Below the pieces are notes generated by a model. It worked only from the letters and a program-made list of their open reading frames with translations. It had not been told where the DNA came from and did no database searches. This document shows, in pieces, positions 19,201 to 29,160 of a stretch of 64,000 nt of DNA. The position numbers were made by a program, and so were the translations under genes. The DNA is taken from positions 1,082,001-1,146,000 of the forward strand of contig NC_007406.1 in the NCBI RefSeq assembly GCF_000012725.1, read 5' to 3'. Numbering within the stretch: position 1 is the first letter of the stretch; the number at the start of each line of letters is the position of its first letter. The stretch comes from Nitrobacter winogradskyi Nb-255. GTDB lineage: Bacteria; Pseudomonadota; Alphaproteobacteria; Rhizobiales; Xanthobacteraceae.

Positions 19201-20349
19201 ATGACGGACGAGGCGAGACTTGGTTCCGAAGCGACGGCACAGGCCGACAAGCCATTGTTGCAGGTCGATGCGGCCGTCAAGCGCTTTGGCGGATTTACCG
19301 CGGTGGATCATCTGTCGCTCGACATCAGGACGGGGGAGTTCTTTGCGCTGCTGGGGCCGAGCGGCTGCGGCAAGACCACGCTGCTCCGGATGCTGGGAGG
19401 GTTCGAGACGCCTGATGGCGGGCGCATCCTTCTCGACGGTCAGGACATATCCGGCGTTCCGCCGCATCGGCGACCGGTCAACATGATGTTCCAGAACTAC
19501 GCGCTGTTTCCGCATCTGTCGGTGCGGGACAACATCGCGTTCGGGCTGAGGCGGGCGGGCATGCCGCGCGCCGACATCGAAGCGCGGGTCGCGGAGATGG
19601 TGGCGCTGGTGAGTCTGGAGGGCATGGAGAAGCGCAAGCCGGAGCAACTATCGGGCGGCCAGAGGCAGCGCGTGGCGCTGGCGCGCGCGCTCGCCCGGCG
19701 TCCGCGGCTGTTGCTGCTCGATGAACCGATGGCCGCGCTCGACAAGAAGCTGCGCGAGAACACGCAAGCCGAATTGATGCGGCTGCAGCGCCAGCTCGGC
19801 ATGACCTTCATCATCGTCACCCATGACCAGGAGGAGGCGATGATGATGGCGGATCGCATCGGCGTCATGAATGCGGGGCGTCTGCAACAGGTGGCGACGC
19901 CGCGTGAGCTCTATGAGGTGCCGAACTCCCGCTGGATCGCCGAGTTCGTCGGCGGAATCAACATCATCGATGGCGCGGTGGAGTCGAGCGGCGGCGGCCG
20001 CATCACGGTCGCGACGCAGGCCGCCGGTTCGGTGACGGTGGCGACGCCCTTGCAGGCGCTGACGACGGATCAGGTGTGCGTTGCGATACGCCCGGAGAAG
20101 ATTCGCCTGTCGAGCGGCGAGGCGGCACCCGATGCGGGAGATGCGGCCGGGACCAACCGCGTGGAAGGCGTCATTGCCGGCGTTAGCTATCTTGGCGGCC
20201 AGACCCGCTATCAGGTCAGGCTCGATCGCGGCGCGCTGCTGCATGCGTCGGTCGCCAACACCGTTCGGCGGGAGGCCGAAGCCTTCGATACGGCGCAGCG
20301 CGTGGTGGCGTGTTTCGCGCCGGACGATTGCATGGTGCTTGACCGATGA
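19201..20349 (+). CDS. potA: Polyamine-type ABC transporter ATP-binding protein
   Basis: 382 residues: Walker A GPSGCGKTT at 52-60, signature LSGGQRQR, Walker B LLLLDEP, switch His in ITHD-like VTHDQEEAM, and a C-terminal TOBE regulatory domain. VKRFGGFTAVDHLSLDI and NMMFQNYALFPHLSV match the spermidine/putrescine PotA/PotG group. It overlaps the first permease gene by ATGA. No periplasmic binding-protein gene is adjacent, so the substrate is not proved. Confidence 0.9.
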   Translation: MTDEARLGSEATAQADKPLLQVDAAVKRFGGFTAVDHLSLDIRTGEFFALLGPSGCGKTTLLRMLGGFETPDGGRILLDGQDISGVPPHRRPVNMMFQNYALFPHLSVRDNIAFGLRRAGMPRADIEARVAEMVALVSLEGMEKRKPEQLSGGQRQRVALARALARRPRLLLLDEPMAALDKKLRENTQAELMRLQRQLGMTFIIVTHDQEEAMMMADRIGVMNAGRLQQVATPRELYEVPNSRWIAEFVGGINIIDGAVESSGGGRITVATQAAGSVTVATPLQALTTDQVCVAIRPEKIRLSSGEAAPDAGDAAGTNRVEGVIAGVSYLGGQTRYQVRLDRGALLHASVANTVRREAEAFDTAQRVVACFAPDDCMVLDR

Positions 20350-21260
20350 GCGGGCGGCGTCTTTTCTCCGCTCCCGCGCGCAGGGCGGCGATCGCGCCGT
20401 TTCTGTGGATGCTGCTGTTTTTCCTGCTGCCGTTCGGCTTCGTGCTGAAGATCAGCCTGTCGCACGCGGTGATGGCGCAGCCGCCTTATCTTCCCGTGTT
20501 CGATCCGGCCGAGGGCATTGCTGCTCCCAAGGCGGCCATCGCGGCGTTTTCGCTCGACAATTTCAGGCTGCTTGCGTCCGATCATTTTTACGTCCTGTCC
20601 TACCTGCGGAGCGTCGTGGTCGCCCTGGTCTCGACCTCGATCCTGCTCGCGGTCGGCTATCCCATCGCCTACGGCATGTCGCGCCTGCCGGCACGCTGGC
20701 AGCCGATTGCGATGATCCTGGTGATCGTGCCGTTCTGGACCTCGTTCTTGATCCGCGTGTACGCCTGGATCAATATTCTCCAGCACGACGGCATCCTGAA
20801 CAACGTGCTGATGGCGCTGCGCCTCATCAGCGCGCCCGTCGTCTGGCTGTCCACCGACGCGGCGATGTATATCGGGCTGGTCTATTCCTACCTGCCTTTC
20901 ATGATCCTGCCGCTCTACGCGACATTGGCGAAAATCGATCCCGCGCTTCTTGAGGCTTCCGCCGACCTCGGCGGCTCGCGCCTGACCACTTTCTGGCTGG
21001 TGACGGTGCCGCTGTCGCTGCCGGGGATCGGCGCGGGCGCGCTGCTGTGCTTCATTCCGATCGTCGGCGAGTTCGTGATTCCGGATCTGCTCGCGGGGTC
21101 GGCGTCGCCGATGATCGGGCAGACGCTGTGGCTGGAATTCTTCAACAACCACGATTGGCCGGTGGCGTCGTCGATCGCCGTCGTGCTGCTGGTGCTGCTG
21201 CTGGCGCCGCTTCTTGTTTACGAGCGCGTGCAGCGTCGCCGGTTGGAAGGGACGCGATGA
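20346..21260 (+). CDS. potB: Polyamine-type ABC transporter permease (PotB/PotH)
   Basis: 304 residues with six predicted helices and the permease EAA-type loop (LLEASADLGGSRLTTFWLVTVPL). The N-terminal LLFFLLPFGFVLKISLSHA and the conserved PFWTSFLIRVYAWINIL are PotB/PotH features. Start and stop overlap both neighbours by 4 bases (ATGA), so translation of the three genes is coupled. Inner membrane. Confidence 0.9.
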   Translation: MSGRRLFSAPARRAAIAPFLWMLLFFLLPFGFVLKISLSHAVMAQPPYLPVFDPAEGIAAPKAAIAAFSLDNFRLLASDHFYVLSYLRSVVVALVSTSILLAVGYPIAYGMSRLPARWQPIAMILVIVPFWTSFLIRVYAWINILQHDGILNNVLMALRLISAPVVWLSTDAAMYIGLVYSYLPFMILPLYATLAKIDPALLEASADLGGSRLTTFWLVTVPLSLPGIGAGALLCFIPIVGEFVIPDLLAGSASPMIGQTLWLEFFNNHDWPVASSIAVVLLVLLLAPLLVYERVQRRRLEGTR

Positions 21261-22078
21261 TGGCGAGGCCGGCGCTCGCCAGACTGTCGCCGTTCAACAT
21301 TACGTCGCTCGCGCTTGGTCTGGCGTTTCTGTACCTTCCTATCGTCATTCTCGTGATCTATTCGTTCAACGCCTCGCGGCTGGTGACGGTCTGGGGCGGA
21401 TGGTCGTTGCGCTGGTACGTGGAGTTCTTCAACGACGAGGCCATGTTGTCCGCGCTTGCGATGAGCCTGCGAGTCGCCGCGATGTCGGCCACGGCTGCGA
21501 CCATTCTGGGAACGCTGGCCGCGGTCGCCCTGACGCGCGCGGGGTCCTTCCATGGACGAACGCTGTTTTCGGGAATGCTGTACGCGCCGCTGGTGATGCC
21601 CGAGGTGATCACCGGTTTGTCCCTGCTGCTGCTGTTCGTTGCGGTCGATGCGCAGCGCGGGTTCTGGACGGTCACGATCGCGCATACGACGCTGACCATG
21701 TGCTTCGTGACCGTGGTGGTGCAGTCACGCCTCGGTTCGCTCGATCGAAGCCTGGAGGAGGCCGCGATGGACCTCGGCTGCGATCCCTTCTGGGCGTTCG
21801 TCAAGGTGACGTTGCCGCTGATCCTGCCATCGGTCGTCGCGGGCTGGATGCTTGCCTTTACGCTGTCGATGGACGACGTCGTGATCGCGAGTTTCACCAC
21901 CGGACCGGGCTCGACGACGCTCCCGATCCGGATTTATTCGGAGGTGCGCCTCGGCGTGAAGCCTGAGATCAATGCGATCTGCACATTGATCGTCGGATCG
22001 ATCGCCGTGGTCATCGTGGTCGCGTCGCTGGTCTCGAAACTCTCAAGCCGGCAGGGCGAAAACGCAGCGCCCTTGTAG
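21257..22078 (+). CDS. potC: Polyamine-type ABC transporter permease (PotC/PotI)
   Basis: 273 residues from ATG 21257 (a second ATG follows directly). The N-terminal FLYLPIVILVIYSFNASR and LVMPEVITGLSLLLLFV are characteristic of PotC/PotI, and SLEEAAMDLGCDPFWAFVKVTLPLI is the EAA loop. Last gene of potA-potB-potC; the only missing part is the substrate-binding protein, which must lie elsewhere or be supplied by another locus. Confidence 0.9.
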   Translation: MMARPALARLSPFNITSLALGLAFLYLPIVILVIYSFNASRLVTVWGGWSLRWYVEFFNDEAMLSALAMSLRVAAMSATAATILGTLAAVALTRAGSFHGRTLFSGMLYAPLVMPEVITGLSLLLLFVAVDAQRGFWTVTIAHTTLTMCFVTVVVQSRLGSLDRSLEEAAMDLGCDPFWAFVKVTLPLILPSVVAGWMLAFTLSMDDVVIASFTTGPGSTTLPIRIYSEVRLGVKPEINAICTLIVGSIAVVIVVASLVSKLSSRQGENAAPL

Positions 22079-22129
22079 GCGCCGGATCGAGGAACGGCTT
22101 GGGATTGACGAAGTGTCTGCGGAGAAAAC

Positions 22130-24073
22130 TCAGTTCGAATGCGATGTCCCGGACCCGCTCGCGGCATCGGGGACGGCTGCCTCCGGAACCGGCTTATGAT
22201 CCGTCAGACGCTCGATCACGGAGCGGACCGCATCGCGAGCCCTGCGGTCCCTGACCGCATCGAGCAGCGGCGCTGACGCCTTGGACCGCCGTATCAGGCT
22301 TTCAGGATCGGGGAAGACCAGCGGATCGTCCCACGGCCCCTGCACCACGAACGGCAGTTCGAAATTGTCGGCTCCCGCAGCCGAAGTCAGGCTTGCGGTG
22401 CCCTTGAGATCGTAGTCCCGCGAAGGCACCGAGGCCGTGCCGGTCAAGGTGAGACGCGCCGCCGGTCCTTCGACGCGCACGTCGGTCGCGACGGCGACTC
22501 CGTCGTCGAAATTGAGGGTGACATTCAGCTTGTCGAAGGGTGTCTTTCCGCTGCGGAAACTGCCGCCGCCGGAGAGCGGCCGCCGCTCCAGCCGCTTCAG
22601 CAACTGCTCGACATTGAATCCGCTGATGGCGCCGTCGTGACCGTTCAGAACCGCTGTCCCGTCGAGCGATTGCGCCAGTCCGTACGGACTCGATCCCCTG
22701 GCCTCAAGCGAAACATTCAGGTTGCCGCGTCCGGAGAGCCGGCCGGTGCCGAACAGATCGCTGACGCAGGCTTGCAGATCGACGTCGATAAGCTGAAACT
22801 GCGCCTTCACATCGGCGGCTTCCTCGGCGTGCGAGATGGCGAACGATCCCTTCGCGACGCCGTCATAGATTTGCGCCTCGCCGATGCTGAGCGCCAGCGA
22901 TCCGTTGCGAAGGTTGGCGCCGAGCGCGGTTTTGCCCAGCCTGGTGGATCCGACGATGACCTTCGCCGCCGAAAGCCGCATGTCGAGGTCAGTGGCGGAC
23001 AGCGCGCGCAGATCGAACAGTTGCCGGTTCCAGTCGCGAGCCCCGCTGGCGAGCAGCCGGATCGTCTTGACGTAAGGCGTGAAATCCAGCGTGCCGGCAG
23101 CCAGCGTAGCCTGCAGGGTCTGCCGTCCGTTGTTGGCGTAGGTCATGACGCCTTCGGCGACGTTACCGTCGATTTCGATGTTGACGTTGGTGAGCGCGAC
23201 CGACGAACCGATCACGCTGGCGCGCGCCTTGAGCGAGAAACGATCGAATCCGCCGCTGCCGGGAGGAGGCTGCCCGATCCACCGCAGCGCCTCGCGCAAG
23301 GAAGTGCTGTCGGCGGACAGCGTACCTTCCATGATCAGGCTGACCGGATTGGCGACCGTGCCGTCAAACGCGAACTTCAGCCGGGGACTGGCGACCTTGA
23401 TCTTCAGGCCGGATCGCTCGCCTGATAGCGCCGCGAGAAAGTCGCCGAGGCTGATGCTGCCGTCGACACGCTCTCCACGCCAGTCGAATTGTCCGGTCGC
23501 TGCGAACGAGCGGGAAATCGAGGGCCACGCCAGCGAAAGGTCGATACCGTGGAGATTTTCGGAAATCCTGCCGTCGCCGTCTTCATAGCTGAGTTCGCCA
23601 TTCTGGATTCGGATTTCCGAGAACGAGAGCGGGTTGTCGGCGCCGGGCTTCATGTTCCGCGCAATCGTTTCCATGAAGGGGGTCCAGTTGCTTCGGCCGT
23701 CGGCAGCGCGCCTAACGCGGATGTGAGGGTGGAGCAACATGACGTCGGCGATCTGGAACCGCTGCATGAGCAGCGGAAACAGGCGCAGATTGGCGGTCAG
23801 CGCCTCGACGCTGAGCGCTGGCGCATCGGCGTCGCCGCCCTTGATGCGGACATCATGGAAGGAAACATAGCTGCCCGGAAAAACCGAGACGTCGATGCGG
23901 CCGTCCGCGACGAAGTCGAGCCCCGTCACCGTTCGGATTTGGGTTTCGACGGCGTCTCGGAGGGCATCGTGGTCGAGCAGGCGAGACATGGAGATCAGCC
24001 CCGTCAGGCCGATCACCGCAACTCCCAGAATGGCCGCGACCGATATTCCCAGGCGCTTCATTCCTTGGGCCAT
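22130..24073 (-). CDS. AsmA family inner-membrane-anchored protein
   Basis: About 647 residues. One N-terminal membrane helix (LGISVAAILGVAVIGLTGLI) is followed by the AsmA N-terminal domain (DALRDAVETQIRTVTGLDFVADG) and the C-terminal AsmA_2 region (FNVEQLLKRLERRPLSGGG ... TPFDKLNVTLNFDDGVA). AsmA-like proteins are bridge-shaped periplasmic proteins linked to outer-membrane biogenesis and lipid transport. Start is uncertain: ATGs at 24073, 24061 and 24097 are all in frame; I favour 24073. It ends convergently with potC. Confidence 0.82.
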   Translation of the reverse strand: MAQGMKRLGISVAAILGVAVIGLTGLISMSRLLDHDALRDAVETQIRTVTGLDFVADGRIDVSVFPGSYVSFHDVRIKGGDADAPALSVEALTANLRLFPLLMQRFQIADVMLLHPHIRVRRAADGRSNWTPFMETIARNMKPGADNPLSFSEIRIQNGELSYEDGDGRISENLHGIDLSLAWPSISRSFAATGQFDWRGERVDGSISLGDFLAALSGERSGLKIKVASPRLKFAFDGTVANPVSLIMEGTLSADSTSLREALRWIGQPPPGSGGFDRFSLKARASVIGSSVALTNVNIEIDGNVAEGVMTYANNGRQTLQATLAAGTLDFTPYVKTIRLLASGARDWNRQLFDLRALSATDLDMRLSAAKVIVGSTRLGKTALGANLRNGSLALSIGEAQIYDGVAKGSFAISHAEEAADVKAQFQLIDVDLQACVSDLFGTGRLSGRGNLNVSLEARGSSPYGLAQSLDGTAVLNGHDGAISGFNVEQLLKRLERRPLSGGGSFRSGKTPFDKLNVTLNFDDGVAVATDVRVEGPAARLTLTGTASVPSRDYDLKGTASLTSAAGADNFELPFVVQGPWDDPLVFPDPESLIRRSKASAPLLDAVRDRRARDAVRSVIERLTDHKPVPEAAVPDAASGSGTSHSN

Positions 24074-24391
24074 CGTCCTTGGGTCATCGTCAATCAACAT
24101 GTCCGGGATGGGGTGACGCCTGCCGGTTCCGCGCTGTCCGGCGGCGCGCGCAACTTGATTGGTTTTCTTGACGCTTTCAAGGCCGCCGATCGTTCGATTT
24201 TGACATTTGCGGGCCGCCACGGCGCGTTTGATCTTCGCAGCCAGATCGCTGCACCGAGGCCAGCGATTGTCAAATTCGCGTCGCCAGGATCGGATAAGCC
24301 TCCAATTGACGCCCCGCGCGTATTTTGCCTAACTACTTCTCGTTCTGCCCGCGCCGGCAAGCGGCGCCATTCTCCATGCAGGTCGCAACTC
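24074..24391 (+). other. Divergent promoter region, no gene seen
   Basis: About 318 bases between divergent asmA-like and CoA-transferase genes. A minus-strand frame continues upstream of the AsmA start but has no membrane or domain signal and is probably not translated. Palindromes are not obvious. Confidence 0.5.
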
Positions 24392-25102
24392 ATGAAAAAG
24401 GTCTACCCTGACGCCAAATCGGCCCTCGACGGCCTTCTCAGGGACGGCATGATGATCATGTCAGGCGGATTCGGCTTGTGCGGCATCCCGGAAACGCTGT
24501 CCGAGGCCATTCGTGACTCGGGAGTCAAGGATCTGACATTCGTGTCCAATAACGCCGGCGTCGATGGCATCGGACTGAGTCGCTTGCTCGAAACGCGGCA
24601 AATCAGGAAGATGATTTCGTCCTATGTCGGTGAGAACAAGCTTTTCGCCCAGCAGTATCTCGCCGGCGATCTGGAGCTTGAATTCAATCCACAGGGCACG
24701 CTGGCCGAGCGCATTCGCGCGGGCGGCGCCGGCATTCCGGCATTCTACACCAAGACCGGCGTCGGCACGCTCATTGCCGAGGGCAAGGAGGTGAAGGAAT
24801 TCGACGGCCAGAAGTACCTCATGGAGCGAGGACTGTTCGCCGATCTCGCCATCGTTCACGCCTGGAAGGGCGACACCGCCGGCAATCTGGTCTATCGCAA
24901 GACCGCGCGAAACTTCAATCCGATGATGGCGACCGCCGCGAAGGTGACCGTCGCGGAAGTCGAACATCTGGTGCCTGCCGGCGAGATCGATCCCGATCAC
25001 GTCCACACCCCCGGCATCTTCGTCAAGCGCATCGTCGAGGTCGGCGGCGCCAGGAAGCACATCGAGTTCCGTAATACCCGTCCACGCCCGGCGGCGGCAT
25101 GA
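24392..25102 (+). CDS. scoA: 3-oxoacid CoA-transferase subunit A
   Basis: 236 residues with the CoA-transferase family I signature MSGGFGLCGIPETL and the conserved NPQGTLAERIRAGGAGIPAFYT. It pairs with subunit B, 53 bases downstream, to move CoA from succinyl-CoA to acetoacetate, opening ketone bodies (and the acetoacetyl unit of polyhydroxybutyrate) to the TCA cycle. Phasin genes about 4 kb away fit a polyester-storing cell. Confidence 0.93.
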   Translation: MKKVYPDAKSALDGLLRDGMMIMSGGFGLCGIPETLSEAIRDSGVKDLTFVSNNAGVDGIGLSRLLETRQIRKMISSYVGENKLFAQQYLAGDLELEFNPQGTLAERIRAGGAGIPAFYTKTGVGTLIAEGKEVKEFDGQKYLMERGLFADLAIVHAWKGDTAGNLVYRKTARNFNPMMATAAKVTVAEVEHLVPAGEIDPDHVHTPGIFVKRIVEVGGARKHIEFRNTRPRPAAA

Positions 25103-25155
25103 TCCGGAAAAGCACCAAGCTCCTTGCAATGATGACAAGGTGACAGGAGAGCCTC

Positions 25156-25806
25156 ATGGCCTGGACCCGCGAGCAGATGGCGGCGCGCGCCGCCAAGGAA
25201 TTGCGCGACGGCTATTACGTCAATCTCGGAATCGGTATCCCGACGCTGGTGTCGAACTTCATTCCCGACAATATCGACGTTCAGCTTCAGAGCGAGAACG
25301 GCATGCTCGGCATGGGTCCCTTCCCTTATGAAGGCGAGGAGGATCCCGATCTTATCAACGCGGGCAAGCAGACCGTCACGGAATTGCCGACCACCAGTTA
25401 TTTCTCGTCGGCGGACTCGTTCGGCATGGTGCGCGGCGGTCATATCGACCTCTCGATCCTCGGGGCGATGCAGGTGGCGCAGAATGGCGATCTCGCCAAC
25501 TGGATGATCCCCGGCAAGATGGTCAAGGGAATGGGCGGCGCGATGGATCTCGTCGCCGGCGTCAAGCGTGTCCTCGTCGTGATGGAGCATTCCGCCAAGG
25601 ATGCGCCGAAGCTGCTCAAGCGATGCACGCTGCCGCTGACCGGCGAACGGGTTGTCGATATGGTCGTGACCGATCTTGCGGTGTTCACCATCGACAAGCA
25701 CGGCGACGGGGGCATGAGGCTGATCGAACTCGCCGGCGGCGTTACGCTCGATGAGGTCAGGGCCAGGACCGAAGCCGAATTCGGCGTCGCGCTGCCGAAC
25801 GCCTGA
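25156..25806 (+). CDS. scoB: 3-oxoacid CoA-transferase subunit B
   Basis: 216 residues. The conserved [14 protein letters not shown] holds the catalytic Glu of SENG, which forms the glutamyl-CoA intermediate. [19 protein letters not shown] and [14 protein letters not shown] are further family blocks. ACAGGAGAGC precedes the ATG. Operon partner of scoA. Confidence 0.94.
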   Translation: MAWTREQMAARAAKELRDGYYVNLGIGIPTLVSNFIPDNIDVQLQSENGMLGMGPFPYEGEEDPDLINAGKQTVTELPTTSYFSSADSFGMVRGGHIDLSILGAMQVAQNGDLANWMIPGKMVKGMGGAMDLVAGVKRVLVVMEHSAKDAPKLLKRCTLPLTGERVVDMVVTDLAVFTIDKHGDGGMRLIELAGGVTLDEVRARTEAEFGVALPNA

Positions 25807-25880
25807 GGCGGTGCGCGACCGCCGCGCGACGGAGGGCATTGCGCTTATAGCAGCGCGGAGAAAGCGCGCCCGCCCCGAGG

Positions 25881-28800
25881 TCAGTCCTGGGATGGCGCGC
25901 TCGCTTGCGCGAACACCACCTCGATCAGCGTTCCGGAGTGTGGTCCGGTTTTAATGTGAAACTGGGCGCGATTGGCTTCCACCAGCGCCTTGGTGAGCGA
26001 CAGGCTGACGCCCGCGCTTTTTGATGCCTGATCGCTCGGCGGTGGCGTGCGGAACGGTTCCGTCGCCGCGGCCAGTTCATCTTCGCTAAGGCTGTGCCCG
26101 GAGTCCCGCACACGCAACGCCACGTCACCGAAATCATTGACCGCCGTGGAAACGATGACCTGTCCGCCGGCGTTGGCCAGGTGGATCGAATTTCCGATCA
26201 GGTTGAGCGTGATCTGGCGCAGCGCCTGTGCGTCGGCGACGATCGCCGGCAGCGTGTGCGCGAGCGAGGTCCGTATGATGATGCGCTCGCGATTGGCCTG
26301 CGGCTGCATCACCGCGACGCATTGCTCGACGATGTCGTTGAGATTCTGGTTGACGAATGCGAGATCAAGTTTTCCGGTCTCGATCCGCGACAGGTCGAGC
26401 AGATCGTCGATGAAGGAGATGATGCGTTCGCCCGAGGCACGGATGTCCTTCATGTATTCGACATAACGCTCGTTTCCGAGCGAGCCGAACTTTTCATCGA
26501 TCATTACCTCGGCAAACCCGATGATGGAGTTCAGCGGCGTTCGGATTTCATGGCTGATCCGCGCCAGCACGTCGGCCTTGGCGTTCGCCGCGCGCTCGGC
26601 CTGCCGTCGCGCCTGCGACAGCTCGGTCTCGGTTTTCTTTGACTGCGACAGGTCGCGAAACGCGGCGAAGAAGTTGGGTCCGGCAGCCTGGGTCCGGCCC
26701 ATCGTCATCGATAGCGGGATCAAGCCGTCCTCGCCCATCCGGCCCACCACCTCGCGGCCGTGATCGAGTTGGTTTGCGTCGTCGTCCGTGAGACTCTTGA
26801 GATAGTCGCGCACCGCGTCCTGGCTTTCCGGTGCGAAGAGATCAACGAGATTGCGTTGGGTGAGCGTGTCGCCGGGAAGTCCGAACAGGGTTTCGGCGCT
26901 ATGGTTGCAGGCGGTGATGTTTCCGCCGTCGTCGAACATCAGAAGGCCTTCGGCTGCTCCGTCGACGATGGTGGCAAGCTCTTCGGCGGTGGCGTGGCCG
27001 ACGCGGGAGGGCGCCGATGCGCCGCCGCATATCAAGGCGTGCGCGGGCTCGCCATCCCAGGAGACCGCGAAAAGCCGGGCGGCGAGCGGCTGTTGCGGCG
27101 CGCCCGACGGCGGCGTTACCGAGACCGTGACCGGAGAGCCCGTGGGCGGCGTGCCGACGGCGTCGGGCAGGGCGGCTTCAACCGGGTCGGCTTCAACCAT
27201 GCGGGCTTCGACCAGCAGGGCGTCGAGTCCGCCTGCCTCTTGCAGCGTCTCAAGGCTCTGGTAGCCGACCTGCGCGAGAAACGCCGCATTGGCGTATAGC
27301 GCGCGGCCGGCCCTGTGGATCATCACGCCGCTTGGAATCAGGTCGAGGATCTGGCTGTCGCGCGCGACCGTGGTCCGCCGCGGAGCGGGTTGTTCGGGCG
27401 ATGACGGTTCGTCCGCCTGCTCTCGGGTGATTGCCGACGCCCCCGCCGCAACCGGCGGCTCGGCGTTATCCTCAGGCCTGGCGGCTTCCGGCTCGCCCTC
27501 CAGCCGCGCCGAGAGCTGGCGCGCCAGTTCATTGAAGGCGTGGTTCTCGACAGGGGTAAGGGGAGGCGGGTTCAAGTCGACCGGAGGCCTGAACGGCAGG
27601 ACATTCTTGGGCGTTTCCACGGTGGTGTCCGGTTCTGTTGGTTGCTGAAGAGGTTCGGAAGGTTTGTCGTCGGCGGAGTTTGCTGAGTCCACCGGCGCCG
27701 GATGGGAGGTTTCGCTAAACAAGAACTCGCTGCGCCGACTTGCTGCGAGCCGCGCCAGACCTTCGCGATCGCGGCAGACGCCGAAGCCGCGATAGCCGAC
27801 GAAATTGCGTGTGCGGTCATAGATCGGAAGCCCTGACAGTTCGACGCGTAAACGCGCGTCCGATCCATCGACGGGCCAAAGCAGCGTGACGCCGCTCCAG
27901 GTGTTGCGGGTTTGAACCGCCCGCGCGAGGCGGCCTTCAGGATCGAGTCCGAAGACGTCCGAGATCTCGCTCCATAACCGGCCAAATCCCGTGGCTGTCC
28001 GCATTCCGATGGTGCGAGTGAATTCATCGGATCCGATCGAGAAGCGGCCTTCGGCGTCCATCCTCCACATGAAGCGCAGGGGATGACGCCTCCGCGCCGG
28101 AGGTGCGGACGACGGACGGTTGCCTGGCTCGGGCGGTGACCGGACCGCTTGCGCGGGAAGAACGGTCTCGGCGTTTTGCAGCGGAGATTCAGGCTCCGGT
28201 TCGGCCAAAGGTTGCGCTTGATCGGGGGAGCGATCCGGGACGTTCTTCTTAAGAAAAGCGACAAGCCCGATATCGCCACCGCTTCCGACTCTTTGCAGCA
28301 CCAGCCGCCAAAGTCCGATCGAGGTCTCAGCGCGGCCCTCGCGCAGCGCTTGATCGCGCAAGCTATCGAGACCGCCCTCGGAGAGGCTGCCGATGCCGAA
28401 CAGCGACCGTCCCTTGATGCTGGCGGCGACGAACCTTCCATCATGCGAGAATGCCGCGACCGGCGCATCGACGCCCGCTACCAGTTGCTGCAATCGCTCG
28501 ACCAGCGTTATGCCACGACCGGCCGGCTCAGCGGCCCTGACAAGAATGGCGCTGCCGACGCCCGGAAAATCGAGCCGCGAGCAGGCGCAGGTGAGAAGGC
28601 GTCCCAGCCCGGCATAGCCCCGCATTCGTTCAAGCCGCACGGCGCCCGAGGACGGCAGCCGGCTCGCGAGCTGCGCCACCTGCCGTCGGCGTGGGTCGTC
28701 GAGGTTGAAGGTTCGCGAAGCAAGAGCCGAGGCGTCGGTCGCTCCGACAATAGAGACGCCCACCGGATTGGCCCACAGGATGCGGGCGCCGTCCAGCGAC

Positions 28801-28904
28801 CACAGCCACGCAGGCATGGCGCTCGCCGCATGAACGGCCAGCCGTGGGTCGGTCATGCCCTGCAACTGGAAATCGGCGCTAGTCTCGGCGCTATTCATGG
28901 GCAC
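25881..28904 (-). CDS. Large PAS-domain histidine kinase with degenerate ATP-binding domain
   Basis: 1007 residues, no membrane segments. PAS-like modules are visible near the N-terminus (MPAWLWSLDGARILWANPVG), in the middle and at about 655-760 (GLLMFDDGGNITACNHSAETLFG). The HisKA domain has ISHEIRTPLNS with His785, in the PleC/DivJ/PdhS style (GFAEVMIDEKFGSLGNERY). The N-box NLIGNS is kept, but the G1 box is DSGHSL instead of DxGxG and the G2 region reads SAGVSLSLTKAL rather than GxGLGL. It may be a phosphatase, a pseudokinase or a weak kinase. No response-regulator gene is adjacent. Confidence 0.88.
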   Translation of the reverse strand: MPMNSAETSADFQLQGMTDPRLAVHAASAMPAWLWSLDGARILWANPVGVSIVGATDASALASRTFNLDDPRRRQVAQLASRLPSSGAVRLERMRGYAGLGRLLTCACSRLDFPGVGSAILVRAAEPAGRGITLVERLQQLVAGVDAPVAAFSHDGRFVAASIKGRSLFGIGSLSEGGLDSLRDQALREGRAETSIGLWRLVLQRVGSGGDIGLVAFLKKNVPDRSPDQAQPLAEPEPESPLQNAETVLPAQAVRSPPEPGNRPSSAPPARRRHPLRFMWRMDAEGRFSIGSDEFTRTIGMRTATGFGRLWSEISDVFGLDPEGRLARAVQTRNTWSGVTLLWPVDGSDARLRVELSGLPIYDRTRNFVGYRGFGVCRDREGLARLAASRRSEFLFSETSHPAPVDSANSADDKPSEPLQQPTEPDTTVETPKNVLPFRPPVDLNPPPLTPVENHAFNELARQLSARLEGEPEAARPEDNAEPPVAAGASAITREQADEPSSPEQPAPRRTTVARDSQILDLIPSGVMIHRAGRALYANAAFLAQVGYQSLETLQEAGGLDALLVEARMVEADPVEAALPDAVGTPPTGSPVTVSVTPPSGAPQQPLAARLFAVSWDGEPAHALICGGASAPSRVGHATAEELATIVDGAAEGLLMFDDGGNITACNHSAETLFGLPGDTLTQRNLVDLFAPESQDAVRDYLKSLTDDDANQLDHGREVVGRMGEDGLIPLSMTMGRTQAAGPNFFAAFRDLSQSKKTETELSQARRQAERAANAKADVLARISHEIRTPLNSIIGFAEVMIDEKFGSLGNERYVEYMKDIRASGERIISFIDDLLDLSRIETGKLDLAFVNQNLNDIVEQCVAVMQPQANRERIIIRTSLAHTLPAIVADAQALRQITLNLIGNSIHLANAGGQVIVSTAVNDFGDVALRVRDSGHSLSEDELAAATEPFRTPPPSDQASKSAGVSLSLTKALVEANRAQFHIKTGPHSGTLIEVVFAQASAPSQD

Positions 28905-29160
28905 TGCGTGTTGAAGGTCCCTGGCTCTTGCATTCCCCGGCTGCGTATCTCGGCTTGAAGGGCCGCAGTCCTGTCAGATCGTCAGTATCGCGCCCGTCTT
29001 GTCCGAGGTCCACGGCCCGTCTCCTGAAATCCCCGGCAAAGCCGGGATAACCTTAATTCGGCCGCGGTCATGGACCTCCGCGGTCGGTGACACGTTGGAG
29101 TGGTGCGGGGGAACCGGAGGACGGAACCCACGAAAAAAGAGTCACCACAGGGAGCAGACC

